Below, piece after piece: positions 12,497 to 23,855 of a DNA stretch of 64,000 bases (its first letter is position 1; each line of letters opens with the position of its first letter). The stretch comes from Terfezia claveryi. Lineage: Eukaryota > Ascomycota > Pezizomycetes > Pezizales > Pezizaceae. A program made the translations under genes and the position numbers. The notes beneath the pieces are model-generated. The model searched no databases and was not told the DNA's origin. It was given only the letters and a program-made list of their open reading frames with translations. The stretch lies in contig WHUX01000090.1 of NCBI GenBank assembly GCA_015179025.1, positions 62,001 to 126,000 on the forward strand, read 5' to 3'.

Positions 12497-13192
12497 TCAT
12501 TTTTGAAGGGTTGGTTGAGGGGGAGGGGAGGAGGGGGAAGGGGAGGGATGATAATCGTTTTGTTCAGAGTTTCCTAGGTTCTGGTTGGCATAAGTATCAA
12601 TGCCAAAAGTTGTCAAAGCTTCAGAGAAGACCTGTGTTGTGAGTTTCTTCAGCTTCGCCCACCTGATAACGTCCCATGGAGCGCTGTTCGCATCAATACT
12701 TCCATTGAGTTCATCCTGTTGGCCAAGTGCTGATAAACATGTCATCTGCCTTCCTCTCTTCATGGTAGGTCTTCTGGTAACTCGAAGCATGGCCTCGGTT
12801 GATCCTGCCTCAGTATCTTCCCTGGCATCGTGAAGATACTCCATTACCTTTTGAGACGCACCACTAACCTCCGCATCCCCAAGGTTTGATCCGCCCAACC
12901 CTCCATCCATTTCGTCGCCCTCAATATCATCGTCCATACTCGTTTCTACATCTCCTACTGTGATCTTCCCACTTGCGTCCGTTTTGTGTAGTCTCATTGT
13001 TCAATACCACATCCATCGTGGCAGTTCTCTCCAGCCGTTTTCGTACACTCTCCCACTCAATAACCACCCCATTTTCATCTTTTACCAGGACCCCTTCCAC
13101 GGATGTCAGAGCTCCCCTCTGGCAATGAGCTCATCGGTGACAGACAGCTCAACTGGCATTTCCACTAGGGTCAAATAAATCCACTTCTCGGG
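12497..13192 (-). pseudogene. Relic of an unidentified, possibly Vps8-like gene
   Basis: A protein-like trace on the minus strand broken by at least two frameshifts. From 13192 down it reads ALPEKWIYLTLVEMPVELSV ..., then shifts frame at about 13110 to LTSVEGVLVKDENGVVIEWE ..., then shifts again near 12990 into an open frame of 166 codons (MRLHKTDASGKITVGDVETS ...) ending at 12497. The phrase WDVIRWAKLKKLTTQVFSEA resembles the segment that precedes the beta-propeller in fungal Vps8 (a CORVET tethering subunit), but the rest does not help, so this identity is tentative. Low-complexity Pro/Ser sequence ends the frame. The coherent acidic sequence across frames argues for a once-real gene. Confidence 0.4.
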
Positions 13193-13502
13193 AAGCGCAT
13201 TGCCGGAATGATTCAATATTATCCAGACCGAATATAGCTTGGAATGGAAAGGTTTCTACACTTGCCCTAGAATTTCCTGGTTGTCGTATGGAGATGTGGA
13301 GGACGCGGTGGGGTTTATGCTGGGGGAGTTAATTGAGTGAGGTTCCGCCTAGCTTTATCGATAGTGGGTACTCTCAGCTAGCGATATTATGTGCGTAAAT
13401 ACCAGGATAATTCTGCGACGAACAAACACCTACTCTCTCTTCCCGTTTACCAAGATCTGACAACTCCAACACATAACTTGCTTCGAGTATCATTGCTACT
13501 AA

Positions 13503-14436
13503 ATGGAAGCCGGACCAGAGATACCGCCACACATTCTTGCAAAACGCAAATGGAAGGCTGAGGAGGCTGCTGCCGCCACTGCAGCTGCCATAGGTCCCTC
13601 AAAACCAGAACAAAATGCAGCTGAGAAACGACCTCGGGTTATTGTGCCCGCGCCATCTCCGGCTCCGTTGGATGAGAGACCACCATCTTACCCAAAGAAC
13701 AAATCAGAAGACGAGAGTAGCGATGATGAGATTGGGCCAGCATTGCCTTCAGGCCTTTCACCTGAGGTGAATAGCTCTTTTCTGAAAGGGTATGAATACG
13801 ACTGACCGCCACTAGGAAGAAGAGATAGCTGCTCGTCGCCGCCTTGCACAATTTGAAGAATCAAGACCAGAAGTCAATGATGGAAAGGCAAAGCGAGATT
13901 CTTGGATGATTGTACCCCCCAAGGAGGGCGATTGGACAGCCCGTGTTGACCCTACAAAAATTCGCGCCAGGAAGTTCCAGACCGGAAAGGGAGCCAAAGC
14001 ACCAACGAGGAGTGGAGGAGACACAACTCTATGGACCGAAACACCGGCAGAAAAACAGAAGAGGGTTAATGATGAAGTTATGGGATTACGAAAACCAGCG
14101 ACTGAAGCAACTGCCAAAGATAAGCCTAGCGTTAACAGTTTTGAAGCTGAAGAGACGGCTCGTAGGATCCAACAGTTTAATGTACCTCCCTAGCTGACAT
14201 CCATCACTCTCTTGGGCCCTGTTGACTGTAGATAGGAAAAACATCGGTCAAGCACATTGTACGATCAACATAGCAAGAAAGCAGACAAGAAAGAGGAGGA
14301 CGACCCCTCAAAACGGGCCTGGGACAAGGAGAAGGACTTTGCATTAGGACGGAAGGTGACAAACGCTCAGCGCAAAGAGCTCCTGAGCAGAGCCGCACAA
14401 TTTGGAGATCGCTTCTCATCTGGAAGCTACCTATAG
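13503..14436 (+). CDS. GPALPP-motif / DUF3752 protein
   Basis: Three exons, 13503-13766, 13816-14181 and 14236-14436, join in frame to 276 residues. Intron 1 (49 nt) uses GTGAAT and a GACTGAC branch; intron 2 is 54 nt. The N-terminus has PPHILAKRKW, a basic and Ala-rich stretch, and DDEIGPALPSG, the GPALP motif that names the family. The C-terminal two thirds is the DUF3752 domain: DSWMIVPPKEGDWTARVDPT, ARKFQTGKGAKAP, LWTETPAEKQKR, and the C-terminal block DDPSKRAWDKEKDF ... FGDRFSSGSYL at the stop. Length and order match fungal and animal GPALPP1 proteins. The molecular function of the family is not established; the composition suggests a nuclear protein. Most of the coding length would be lost if the ORF were read without splicing. 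Confidence 0.85.
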
Positions 14437-15335
14437 GCCAGCAAGTACCGCTGTGTACAAAAAGCATGACCAGCCAAGTGGTCATGCTGCTGTTATTTCT
14501 AGATCTTGGTTCGAGCTTGTTTTTCTCATTTCTCGTCAGCTATACAGCATTGGAACACAACAACAGGTAATCGCCTCAATTGCTGTCCATTTTAATAGCA
14601 AGGAACTATTTTTACGTAGTAGAGATCATTACGACTCGAATCTTCTTAAACCGCAGGGCCTAGGGCGGGTTTGTGTGAAATGCCCCCAATCGCCTGGTTG
14701 ATATACAGAGTATTACCGAAGCACTAGTACTGACCGGGGCGGCTTAAGCGACCTGTACCGTAGTATGGGTCGTCCCGGTGTCGGTATCTCGCTTCATGTT
14801 CCATGCCTGCTTGGTCGATCGACAAGCCTCCTGCGAACTGCATCTGTCGATCCTCAGAAAAATCGATTGCCATTCCCACTGTTTCAACATGGATACTGCA
14901 AGATCCTCATGGATTGCTGAATAGTGAAAACGGTCAACTGCCCCAGGCCCACCCCTGCGTAGAAGAGGACGCCACGAACTCCTCGCTGGTATGACGGTCC
15001 CTGGCCCAGGTCCCCTATGAATGACAAACGCTGGAACAGGGGTTGAAACATTAGTAGGGCACTGGGACTGTCAATTCTCATCTCGAAACCAAACGGTGTC
15101 ACGTTTCTGCTCTTCGAGTAGGGAAGCCTTGCACATCAACGCCAATATCACGACTCGGAATAAGACCTTCGTGCGGTCTGAAGGGCGCCTCCTCTCCTCC
15201 TACCCACCCATCATTGTGTCCCATTCAGATAAGCCGGCGCCCGGGCCTCTTCCGTGGTCTTTACCAATCAACAAACAAGACCCCTTGCCCGATCTCAACC
15301 ACTCGTCCCTCATTACCAAAACTTCTACACTCACT
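14437..15335. other. Intergenic between the GPALPP and RCR-like genes
   Basis: About 900 bases without a convincing gene. The last 150 bases are C-rich and probably contain the promoter and leader of the RCR-like gene. Confidence 0.5.
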
Positions 15336-15978
15336 ATGTCCCCTCGTTATACAAACATTTTCTCAAAGCGGGATCCCCTTGATGTTCGTGATGATGGGGA
15401 TCACCTTGAAGGCTGGTTTTATTCCAAAGTCCGCTATTCGGCCCTTCTTAACAAACTGCATTCTGACGACTTTTGTGCGTTATAGGATACCCGGACGGCT
15501 CGATATGAGCTCTTTCTGGTAATTTTTTTCCTTCTTGCGTTCATCCTGATCTCCTACCTGCATGCGCAAATAAGGATGACCAAGGGCCTGGCTCCATTGT
15601 GGTATCACAGTGTCAGTTTCCTCCATAACCTCCCTTGATAGAATTGTGACTGATGATGATTTGATAGTGGTTGGTCTCGAGCAAGCGCAGAAGCCAATTT
15701 GAATCCGAAGCCCTATCCGAAACACTCCCTATGCCAGAACATAATTTCTCTTTTTACCAGAATGGACATGAACTCTACGTTTTGCCGCCGCCAGGTGTGT
15801 GCCAAGCTCTCCCGAAGCCCAAATGCGCTGTCGCTAATCCTGAACAGCCTACAATCCGAACCTTGCCCAGCCGCCTGCTTATCCTGGGCCTCCAAGACCC
15901 AAGACGACTCCGCAAGAACACCCACCGCCAGCGTATGGGTATGGCGGCCCTTCGTCGTCTGCTGTGCAGCAAACATAA
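15336..15978 (+). CDS. RCR-like single-pass membrane protein with PY motifs
   Basis: Four exons, 15336-15428, 15486-15611, 15668-15794 and 15848-15978, join in frame to 158 residues. The introns are 57, 56 and 53 nt; the first donor (GTCCGC) is weak, but the phase fits and the protein reads through. Order: a short N-terminus ending EGWFYSK; TARYELFLVIFF starting a membrane span (about residues 37-56); then LHAQIRMTKGLAPLWYHSWL, close to the HAxxRxxKGLxPLxYHRWL block of fungal RCR (Congo red resistance) relatives; FSFYQNGHELY; and a Pro-rich tail with three PPxY-type motifs (PPPAYNPN created by the last splice, PPAYPGPP, PPPAYGYGG). PPxY motifs bind Rsp5/Nedd4-type ubiquitin ligases, so a trafficking role is inferred. 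It is convergent with the next gene, with 313 bp between. Confidence 0.72.
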
Positions 15979-16291
15979 GATTCTTTTCTCTATAGTTGCA
16001 TACCATCACTAAGGATACTGGCCTCACAGTAGGCTTCTCTTACAGTTTCCACTCACCACATCTAGGAGTTGGGTTTTGGGTTTTTTTTTACTATTAATTC
16101 AAAACTGGGCCGGGTTTCTTTGCTTTCATTCTCACACCTTAGTAATTTCATATTTCCTTTGCTCTTCTCGTTCTTTACGCTAGTTGGCACTACTTCTTTC
16201 TTATATCATGTAGTGTGGACATGCACGGTGTACAACAGCTGTATATTATTACATTACTAGCTTCTTGCTATTATTGTTATCCATTATAACA
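15979..16291. other. Convergent 3' intergenic
   Basis: T-rich sequence between two stops, consistent with overlapping 3' untranslated regions. No gene is seen. Confidence 0.5.
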
Positions 16292-17019
16292 TCACTCAAT
16301 TTCCATAGCGTCCAAGTCTTCAAAATTCTCCGTTTGCCTTATACCCATGCTCGCATCTAACGGCGTCCAAGTCCCCCATCGTCCATTTACAGTTCCATCC
16401 GCTAATCCGCTCAAAGTGCTATTTGGTGCTGCATTTGCTGCCTGGTTCATTCCCCCACCATGTGATAGTCTATTCGGGGATGCTCTATTGGGAACCGCTT
16501 CTACATTTTTCTCCCGCAATCTCTGTCTCGATTCGATTATCGCTCGCCTGACAACGTCTTTTTGTTCTGGAACCGAAATAGAGGAGGGAACTGAATAGAG
16601 AACCAACTCAGTCGAAGTAGGCAAGTCGTTCGACCCCCCACTCACAAGTTGATATGGGATCCTGTTGAGCTTCCTCTCGATATCGGGGAGGTAGACGACT
16701 TTATCGTCTGCATCTGATTCCGAGTCAGAGTCCAGGTCAGAGACATATACCACGTTATCTACTTCCATGCGTTCTTGTTCGGCTAGGGAAGAACGTTGCT
16801 TTTTCGGAGATTTGGGTATTTGTACGGGTGTAAGTTTTCGCGGTTGGTTTATGTTGTTGACTAGAGAGAAGTTAGTGCTTGTTGGTAGGTGTGGTGAAGA
16901 GGGGGATTACAGCTCCCATAGTTGAGGTTCAGAAGACTTAGCCTCTTGGATAGAGGCTGCTCCTCGTTCAGATCATCGGTGGGTTGTCTTTTCCGACGGA
17001 ACTCTGAGCTCCATTCCAT
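16292..17019 (-). CDS. Conserved acidic fungal protein of unknown function
   Basis: Two exons, 17019-16911 and 16860-16292, join in frame to 225 residues across a 50-nt intron (GTAATC donor, CACTAAC branch). It begins MEWSSEFRRKRQPTDDLNEE, then has SKRLSLLNLNYG, a basic segment (IPKSPKKQRSSLAEQERMEV), an acidic patch (VVYVSDLDSDSESDADD), VVYLPDIERKLNRIPYQLV, and TELVLYSVPSSISVPEQKD followed by a charged helix. I recognise this order (SKRLSLLNL, acidic patch, LPDIE, VLYSVPSS, charged helix) as a pattern seen in uncharacterised ascomycete proteins, but I know no assigned function. No signal peptide or membrane span. A nuclear location would fit the basic and acidic clusters (inference). Confidence 0.68.
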
Positions 17020-17900
17020 TGATGCACCAATTCATTAATTTCGTGACCCAGGCCGACAAAATGCAAGATTCCCAAGAATATGGGGTAGTGTTCTCGTGCG
17101 ATGCGATGGGCGAGCGGGATATACTTAATCCTCCGCTGCCACGATATTGTAGGAGCTGGAGGAAAGTAAAGGTGATGGTTGCCGCCGGAGATGCTCGAGC
17201 TGTTTTAGAGTTGCAACTTGCATGCCAAGAGAACAACAGCTGTCGAATAGACTACTTAGGCGAGAGTATTCTAGAAGTTACGAGGTACGAAGGGGTGCAT
17301 GGGGTTCATGCATGGAAATTAAGGTTAACCATGCATGGCGGGAGTACTTGTATCTGTTCAAGTATAACAGTATAGAGATAGTTATAAAAATATAGGGTAC
17401 TTACAGAGCTGGCTTTGGTTAACTCATAACTATACTGTACTTCCATTGCGGCACCTGGTCAACCACTAGCTATCCCTGCCTCTGCGAGGGGTAGTGCAAT
17501 TAGACTACCACTACCCTCGCACTTCATCTGCGTGTAATCTGATGGTGACTGCTGGGAGCTCAGGGTAACTCGGCCGTGGACACCATTTCCGATGACGATA
17601 GACTAACGTCACACAGGACTTCACGACTACCCAATTTGGGCAACTGGGTACAAGCCATGCGAGTCATTGGCCACAGTAATCTGGCGGGTGGCCACAATAT
17701 GTAGAGTTTGAAGCGATGATTGTATCCGCTGCAAGTACTGGCCTGCGCATTTGTGTGTTGGAAATTTCATGATATAACAACCACTCCCCCATTAGGGTAG
17801 CTACTGATACTCTCCCATTACCTTTGCCTCTTGTTCACAGGAATCTCTGTGAATCTCTGTCCCACCCCCTCTTGGATATCTTGCTGTATAAACCACAAAG
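17020..17900. other. Divergent promoter region
   Basis: This separates the 5' ends of two divergent genes. It carries a hairpin copy of the dispersed repeat at 17484-17520. The ORF at 17019-17375 overlaps the acidic-protein gene antisense and is not supported. Confidence 0.5.
17484..17520. repeat. Hairpin of the TAGTCTGG repeat family
   Basis: GCGAGGGGTAGTG on the left pairs with CACTACCCTCGC on the right with one unpaired base. The loop contains CAATTAGACTAC, related to the CAACCAGACTAC core. Confidence 0.75.
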
Positions 17901-19971
17901 ATGTCCAAATTATGGCCCTTCAAATTGAATCCCCCCTCCTCTCCCTCCAGCGGCCCAACCACCCCCGTCCATGAAGGCTCAGACAGAGCTACGGGAAATG
18001 TACAGGCGGGGGCTGGCCCCGTCACAGGTGGCTCTAACTCAGCCTACGACGATTTCTCTGCGCATTATTCACACTCCCCCGGGGCCAGCGCAAGGATGCT
18101 CCACCGGCAGCTCTCGTATGATACTAATGCAGACGAAAGGTCAAGGTTGCTTGGACCTGGCCGCGGTGCGAGGTTTGGTCCGCTGGACCCGGATGACCCA
18201 GCCGTGTCGCCGTATAATCTCTGGACTGTAGGGCCTACTTTTCTTTTTATAGTGGGGTTATATATCATTCTTGCTGTTGGATCAAACTTTCACATATGTT
18301 GACTGTTGGGGCCGTACTGTAGGTCCGTGGATTGAGATGGATGACCACAGTGTTGTTGTCTGCCAGTGTGGTGTGGTGGGTGTTGTTGCTGATATCGGCA
18401 TTTGTTACTCCACCAGGGATGAATTCGAGGGGAAGTGGTTTTTATGACTTTGCGTAGGCTTCTGTTTCCTTGTTTCCGTTGCGTTTTGGTAATATTGGTG
18501 CTGATTGGATCCCGGGATAGCTATTCGACTATCGCAGTAGCGATGCTCATTGTCACGCTATTGTTTTTTGCGACACCTTCGAGAGCAGAGCAGTATTCGT
18601 GTTTGGTCATAACATTTTTACTCTTTGTCGATGCTATTATTATGCTAGCAGTGGAAGGCATTCGTGTCGAAGCCGGATGGGTTGGGATTACGTCTGTGAT
18701 ATGGGCAATGGCTATGTCTGGATGGGTCGTATGTTACTTACTTCCCCCCCTTTGCGGAATCCGCTGATGGGCCCTGTTAGGTTCTTTGTGACCGTATCGT
18801 GGAATATGGCAAAGCAGAGGAGGAAGAACGTCTGACTGGCCGCCATGAGACCAAGCGCACTCTCAGAGAATGGTGTGCTGTATTTACCTCGACTATACTC
18901 ACTTTCCTCCTCATTGGTGTCACTGCCCTACTCACACTTACCCTTATTATGACTGCCCACGACACCTCTCTCACCCCGTTTGGTAGCAGGTACTATGTTG
19001 ACGGAGAGAAATATCAAGTGCATGTCTTTTGTGAGGGTAACAAGGATGTTAGTGAGAGCACTGTATTACTGGAAGCTGGTGAATATCCAGTCGAAGGCGG
19101 TATGGAGGGTTGGGTCTTTAATGCATACAATAATGGGTCTATTGGGCGGTACTGCTATTGGGATCGGCCTGGGTTTGGCTTCAGTGATAATGCTCCCAGC
19201 CCATTGTCTGCTGGGATGGCGGCCGACGCTCTCTCTGAGGCGCTGGTCAAGGCCGGAGAGACTGGGCCCTGGGTTCTAGTGTCTCACGGTGTTGGAGGGT
19301 AAAAAATCCCCTAAATCATAATGTAATGCCACGATCTAACTAGAACGCAGCATCCACTCTCGCATTTTCGCCTCTCGCCATGCCGCCGAGATTCACGGCC
19401 TCCTCTTGATCGATACCCTGCACGAGGCTTTGCTCTATCGTATAGGCTCACCAGGGAGGGGCTTCAAGCTCTGGATACGGGGAATCATTTCACCACTAGG
19501 ATTTGACCGACTTTGGGGGTGGATATTTAAGAGGGACACCCGCGAGGATCGTATTTTTGGAAGTGCAGCTTACCAGAACGGGAAGCTGATTAAGGCCAAG
19601 CTGCAGGAGGCTTTGGTGGCTACTACGTATACCACCAATGAGATAAAAACTGCAAAGGTCATTCTACCAAGAGATGTGCCACTTGCGGTGGTGAGTTCAG
19701 GAGAGAGGGCAGAGGTATGACCAGCGTCCTCTTGGACTTAGATGTGATATCGATATGGTACTGTAGTAGCTAACCTCGTAATCTACGTCACTAGAATGAC
19801 CTCCGCTGGTATGAAGCTCAACGTGACCTTTCCAAACTCTCTGACAAGCTTCTGGGGTGGGATATTGTGGATCATGCTCCACATGATGTTTGGAGGACAT
19901 TCGAAGGAAGAAAGGTTTTGGAAACCAGGCTGAAGCAGTTGGTTCATGGAAAGAAAAATCGCGAATTGTGA
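17901..19971 (+). CDS. Polytopic membrane protein with alpha/beta-hydrolase domain
   Basis: Six exons, 17901-18297, 18351-18453, 18521-18728, 18781-19298, 19351-19714 and 19795-19971, join in frame to 588 residues. The first donor (GTTGAC) is unusual but gives the right phase. The N-terminal 100 residues are Ser/Pro-rich. Several membrane segments follow (FLFIVGLYIILAV; WWVLLLISAFVTPPG; AVAMLIVTLLFFATPS; LVITFLLFVDAIIMLAV; WVGITSVIWAMAM; after EEEERLTGR, a further span from about 18890). The C-terminal half is an alpha/beta hydrolase: VLLEAGEYPVEGG, CYWDRPGFGFSDNAPSP, and WVLVSHGVGGIHSRIFA, where the nucleophile elbow reads SHGVGG, so the usual Gly-x-Ser-x-Gly serine is replaced and activity is doubtful. 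This architecture recurs in fungal proteins often annotated only as integral membrane proteins; substrate and location are unknown. Confidence 0.8.
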
Positions 19972-21739
19972 TAAGATAGCGGGAGAGTGATGTATTTGTT
20001 GGGTACATGATCGACGTTTTCTTCTGAGCAAAGAAATGCGGTTTTGGCTGTCAGTAGGTTTTGGAGCTCAGCGCTGTGTATTTTTATATGAGAGTTCTTC
20101 ATTGGTTTGGTTTGCTCAGTGTTTGTAGCCTGTGCCTGTTTTCCTTTTTTTTTTCTTGTAAAATAGGTATTATGTTCCGGGCCGCTCTCGGGATCGGCCG
20201 CCAGCGGGCAGCATCCTACTATGCCTCTCGCAGGCAATTTATTTAATTACTGCATCTGGTACATAACGCAGATGAATTTATAAAAAGGTAGACACATTGA
20301 ACGGGTTTAGTTGATCTAATTGATATGCTCCATGAGCCTGATACAATTTAAATGGGTCTGTCATATGAAAGACCATATGGTTCGTGGTTGTTCCATCAGA
20401 AGATAAAATGGTAAGTTAAACTCATTACTACAAGTAATAATATGATACTAATATAATTAGTTAGAGTTCTGTTACATTTGCAATGACATTATGGATTCAG
20501 CTTTATAGCTCATCTAACATTTTATGATGGGAGAAGTTGAAATAAAACATGGAAAACCTCACACAACTGATGTCCACAGGCTTGATAGAGTTGTAAAATC
20601 TCGTCTCACTAAATGTAAAATGCCACCTTTATCCAACTAAAAATTTCGAGCTAGCAACTAGGGTTGTAACAAATGAAATTGTTATTACTCAAAAAAACCC
20701 ATAATCACTTTAGCAATGCCTCTCGGCAGGCACATCCACAACAACTCGAGTTTCTGTCTTATGTATTTACAAAACTTCCTATACCAGTCATTGCTGCCGA
20801 TGCTTTATGAATGAGTTGAAATGCTCATACTTTGTCTCACCAGGAGGTTTAGCAGATCATGACTGCGGTGACCTCTTGATCCGTAGGAAGACTCAATCGA
20901 CCCAGAGGACAACTAATAGCATAGTTGTTATGTATTTAATATAGCTCTAGTAAGGTATATTTTTATTAATTCCAAGTAAGTTATATACTAAATGCAGTAA
21001 TTAAATGAATTGCACGCAAGCGGCCCAGAACATATATACACTGGCTGCATATTTAAAGTTACACACTCATATACCCACGAGGTGATGTATAAGCGGAATT
21101 CCTCTGTTCTAATTTTCTATACTGTGGTGTAGTTCACATGTCGGAGTGGGTGGTTCGGGGTAATTGCATAAACCTCTAAAACTCTAATGAACACCATCGG
21201 CTCAGAGTGAAGGAAGCTTGGGAGATTCCTTTCTCTCTATTCATCATTTGTGGCACCAGACATAATCTCCTACGAGCAAAGAGACAAAGAGATTCTCGCC
21301 TGATAATTTTGTCATGACTAAGACTCTACGACCATACCAGTAAACCTCGAGCTCTTGAGGAATTTCCTATTGAACCATTACAAGAAACAAGTCATTTGAA
21401 AGAAACAAACTAAAGCAATTCTATAACTAGAAAAGCGTGAAAGTATATCTCATAAAAAAATAATCATCTATTCCTTCTAGGAGAATAACTGTACAAGTGG
21501 AATTAGGCCCAAACATAGGGGCATCTTACATGCGCAGGGAAACCGCAGCTAATAGCATCATATGTTTTGCTATTGATAATAGTAAAAGGGTGGTGGAGAT
21601 CGTACGCTCAACATAGTTCCAAATAATAGAGTGCGGTGGGGTTTCAGTTCAAGCGGGTATAGATCCATTCATCTTCATTTCTCCCCTAAATCACCAGTGT
21701 CAAATACCCGATGGCTTCCTAAATTCCCACAGGCTTGGC
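19972..21739. other. AT-rich gene desert
   Basis: About 1.8 kb with many stops in all frames and low GC, unlike the flanking genes. A faint protein-like run near 20720-20810 (HPQQLEFLSYVFTKLPIPV in one frame) may be a transposon trace but is too short to assign. The sequence looks like degraded repeat DNA. Confidence 0.45.
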
Positions 21740-22554
21740 CTACTCATTCTGAGCCGCAGCTGGTACGGGAGCCGCTCGGGGTGGTCGTGTTGAGAATAAC
21801 CTCCTCCAGAGCTCTGGTGGGTCGAGCGGCCTTGAACCGCCATTTATTCGTGGGTAGACATCAGAGAAGAAGTAGTACACTAATTGATGTACTTCCATGT
21901 TAGTTCCCCCCTCTTGCCGTCAACTCCCCGCAAGGGAAAGTGCAACTTACCATGCCCTACCGCGATCCCCAACAAATCATCCTTTGGCAATGTGTTATGT
22001 AAAAGGACACTAAAGCCCAGCAATACCCATGGCAAATACGGGGCGTTGAAGACAAACAACCCCAAGAAACTCAGTCGTACTGCCGGATTTCTCCTTGCCC
22101 ATATATACACCAGGGAGAAGCTCAGCGGAGATCCCAAGAATGGCATGCCGGTGAGTGGCGAGAGGGCAATGAGGGTGACGGCAGAGTATAAGAGGAGCCA
22201 GGCAAAGTCTGCCGTACGACCATGGTAGTGTGATTCTTCAAGCATGCGGGAGTATCGTGCCATGAAGAATATGTGGAACATAAAATCGAGGGAAAGAGGC
22301 CCGAAGTAGAGGAATGTGGTGATGAGCCGCCAGTACTATGGGAACAGTTAGTGGGGAGAATGGGGTAGTAAATTGCAGTTGAGGTTGCCGATTCCTACCT
22401 GCTGTTTTCCCCATACTGTCTGAAAGCTGAGAAAGAGCTGAAATGGGTTGACGAGGTTGCATTGGCACAGGACAGAAGTTGCCACGACTGCTGTTGTCCA
22501 CCACCGAGTCACCACCGGGACGTCAAAGAACCACTGTTCTAAAGGCGCAGCCAT
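21740..22554 (-). CDS. Derlin (Der1-like) ER membrane protein
   Basis: Three exons, 22554-22399, 22335-21951 and 21879-21740, join in frame to 226 residues; the introns are 63 and 71 nt. Derlins are rhomboid-like pseudoproteases that help move misfolded proteins out of the ER for degradation (ERAD). Seen: MAAPLEQWFFDVPVVTRWWT at the N-terminus, FQTVWGKQQYWRLITTFLYF spanning the first splice, the GPLSLDFMFHIFFMARYSRM segment, several hydrophobic spans, and a VYYFFSDVYPRINGG block (usually VYYFLxDVxP) in the last exon. The tail is short and Pro/Ala-rich. The length is within the family range. The typical derlin WR residues are present (YWRL). Confidence 0.92.
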
Positions 22555-23855
22555 ATGTCAATACGGAAGGAGTGGCGTGCCCACTGATGCTTGTTATGTA
22601 ACCTCTCAAATTTCTGAGATTTGAACACTTTTCTGTAGTATGTTAGGATAAAGAGCGGCACATAAGACTGGGATGCAAGGAATGATGGAGTCGAAACTGC
22701 GATGTGGTGAAAGAGCTGTATCCCACGATATCAATGTATATTTACCGCTGTCCCCAAACGAGCAGGGCTACTGTAAGGGCCATGTGGCTTTACTTACATA
22801 GCTCGCAACGAATGGATGCTACAGTTCATTTATCCCTGATGATGACTACTCTATTCTTGGCACACTTGCAGTTTTACGGATGGTTTCACCCACATTTTAC
22901 GGGTGTGGCTGGAGCGATGAGCATACACGTCATGTTACTAAGTACTGTACTTAAATATTACCGGTACTGGTGCCTGCATGGGCTTGGCATTTTTTTAAAA
23001 ATTTCTTTGTTCCTCGGTGCCATAAGTTGTGGTGTGCCACAACCACACATGCCAATTAGTTCATCGCCTTGCCACAACCAGACATGTAAGTGTGCCCAAT
23101 TAGTTCATCGCCTTGGCATCATAACCCTAGTCTGCCTTTTTCAGCAGGTTAAGAACGGCTTTCCGTATGTTCAATATGTCCGGAGAAGATGAACTCGAAA
23201 ACACCCCTCGCCAGAGAACTCAAAGGCTGGACAAGTCAATCACGATAATATCGAGCTGCTGGAGGGTCAAATGAATTATGATCAGCGGTCATCCCAGATG
23301 ACCATGGTATTCGATTCTATGAATGAAAATTCAAAGTAAAGATCATGTGGAAATATCTCAAGGAAGCTTAGTAGCAACAGCGCAAGCAAGTTGGCGAAGA
23401 CAAAATTCGCAGCCATTATTGTAAACGCCATGGGGGTAAGTTAATGCCTCTGGCCCAGAATCAACAGTGCAAGAAGACTAGAGAGGATCAGCCAACTCAA
23501 CGAGCTCTTGACCTACCTTCGTTCAGTTTAGCCAATGGCTATTTCATGCGTTCTAGATAAGTATGTACCTATCGTTACATATAGTTAGCTCGATAATCTC
23601 TACTCTGGATGTAAGGGAAAATATAAATGCAGAAGTGACCTCTATACCGCGCCAAGCATCGATCTTCTCCAAGAACTCTGCCTTTTTTTTCTTGCTGGTC
23701 GATCGAACAAGAACTGTCAATTCCGAATTGCTTCCCAAAGCACAGTGACTCACCTGCCCCGGCTCCATAGCTCCGTTCGTGAATAAAGTTGGGATAGCAG
23801 ACTTTCCTCACCTTTACCATTCAGTTGATTTCCCATCCCCACCTTTACAATCAGA
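22555..23855. other. Intergenic
   Basis: No supported gene. A 162-codon ORF at 22704-23192 has no domain and is interrupted by repeat-like sequence; CCTTGCCACAACC-type phrases recur around 23030-23120. The last 200 bases form the promoter and leader of the SER1-type gene. Confidence 0.5.

Noticed and set aside
13793..13815. A short intron starting at GTATGA in the GPALPP gene
   Set aside because: It would be only 26 nt long and leads to a frame with a stop; the donor GTGAAT at 13767 gives a 49-nt intron in the correct phase.
22704..23192. 162-codon ORF upstream of the aminotransferase gene
   Set aside because: No recognisable motif, repeat-like phrases inside, and no conserved start or splice context.
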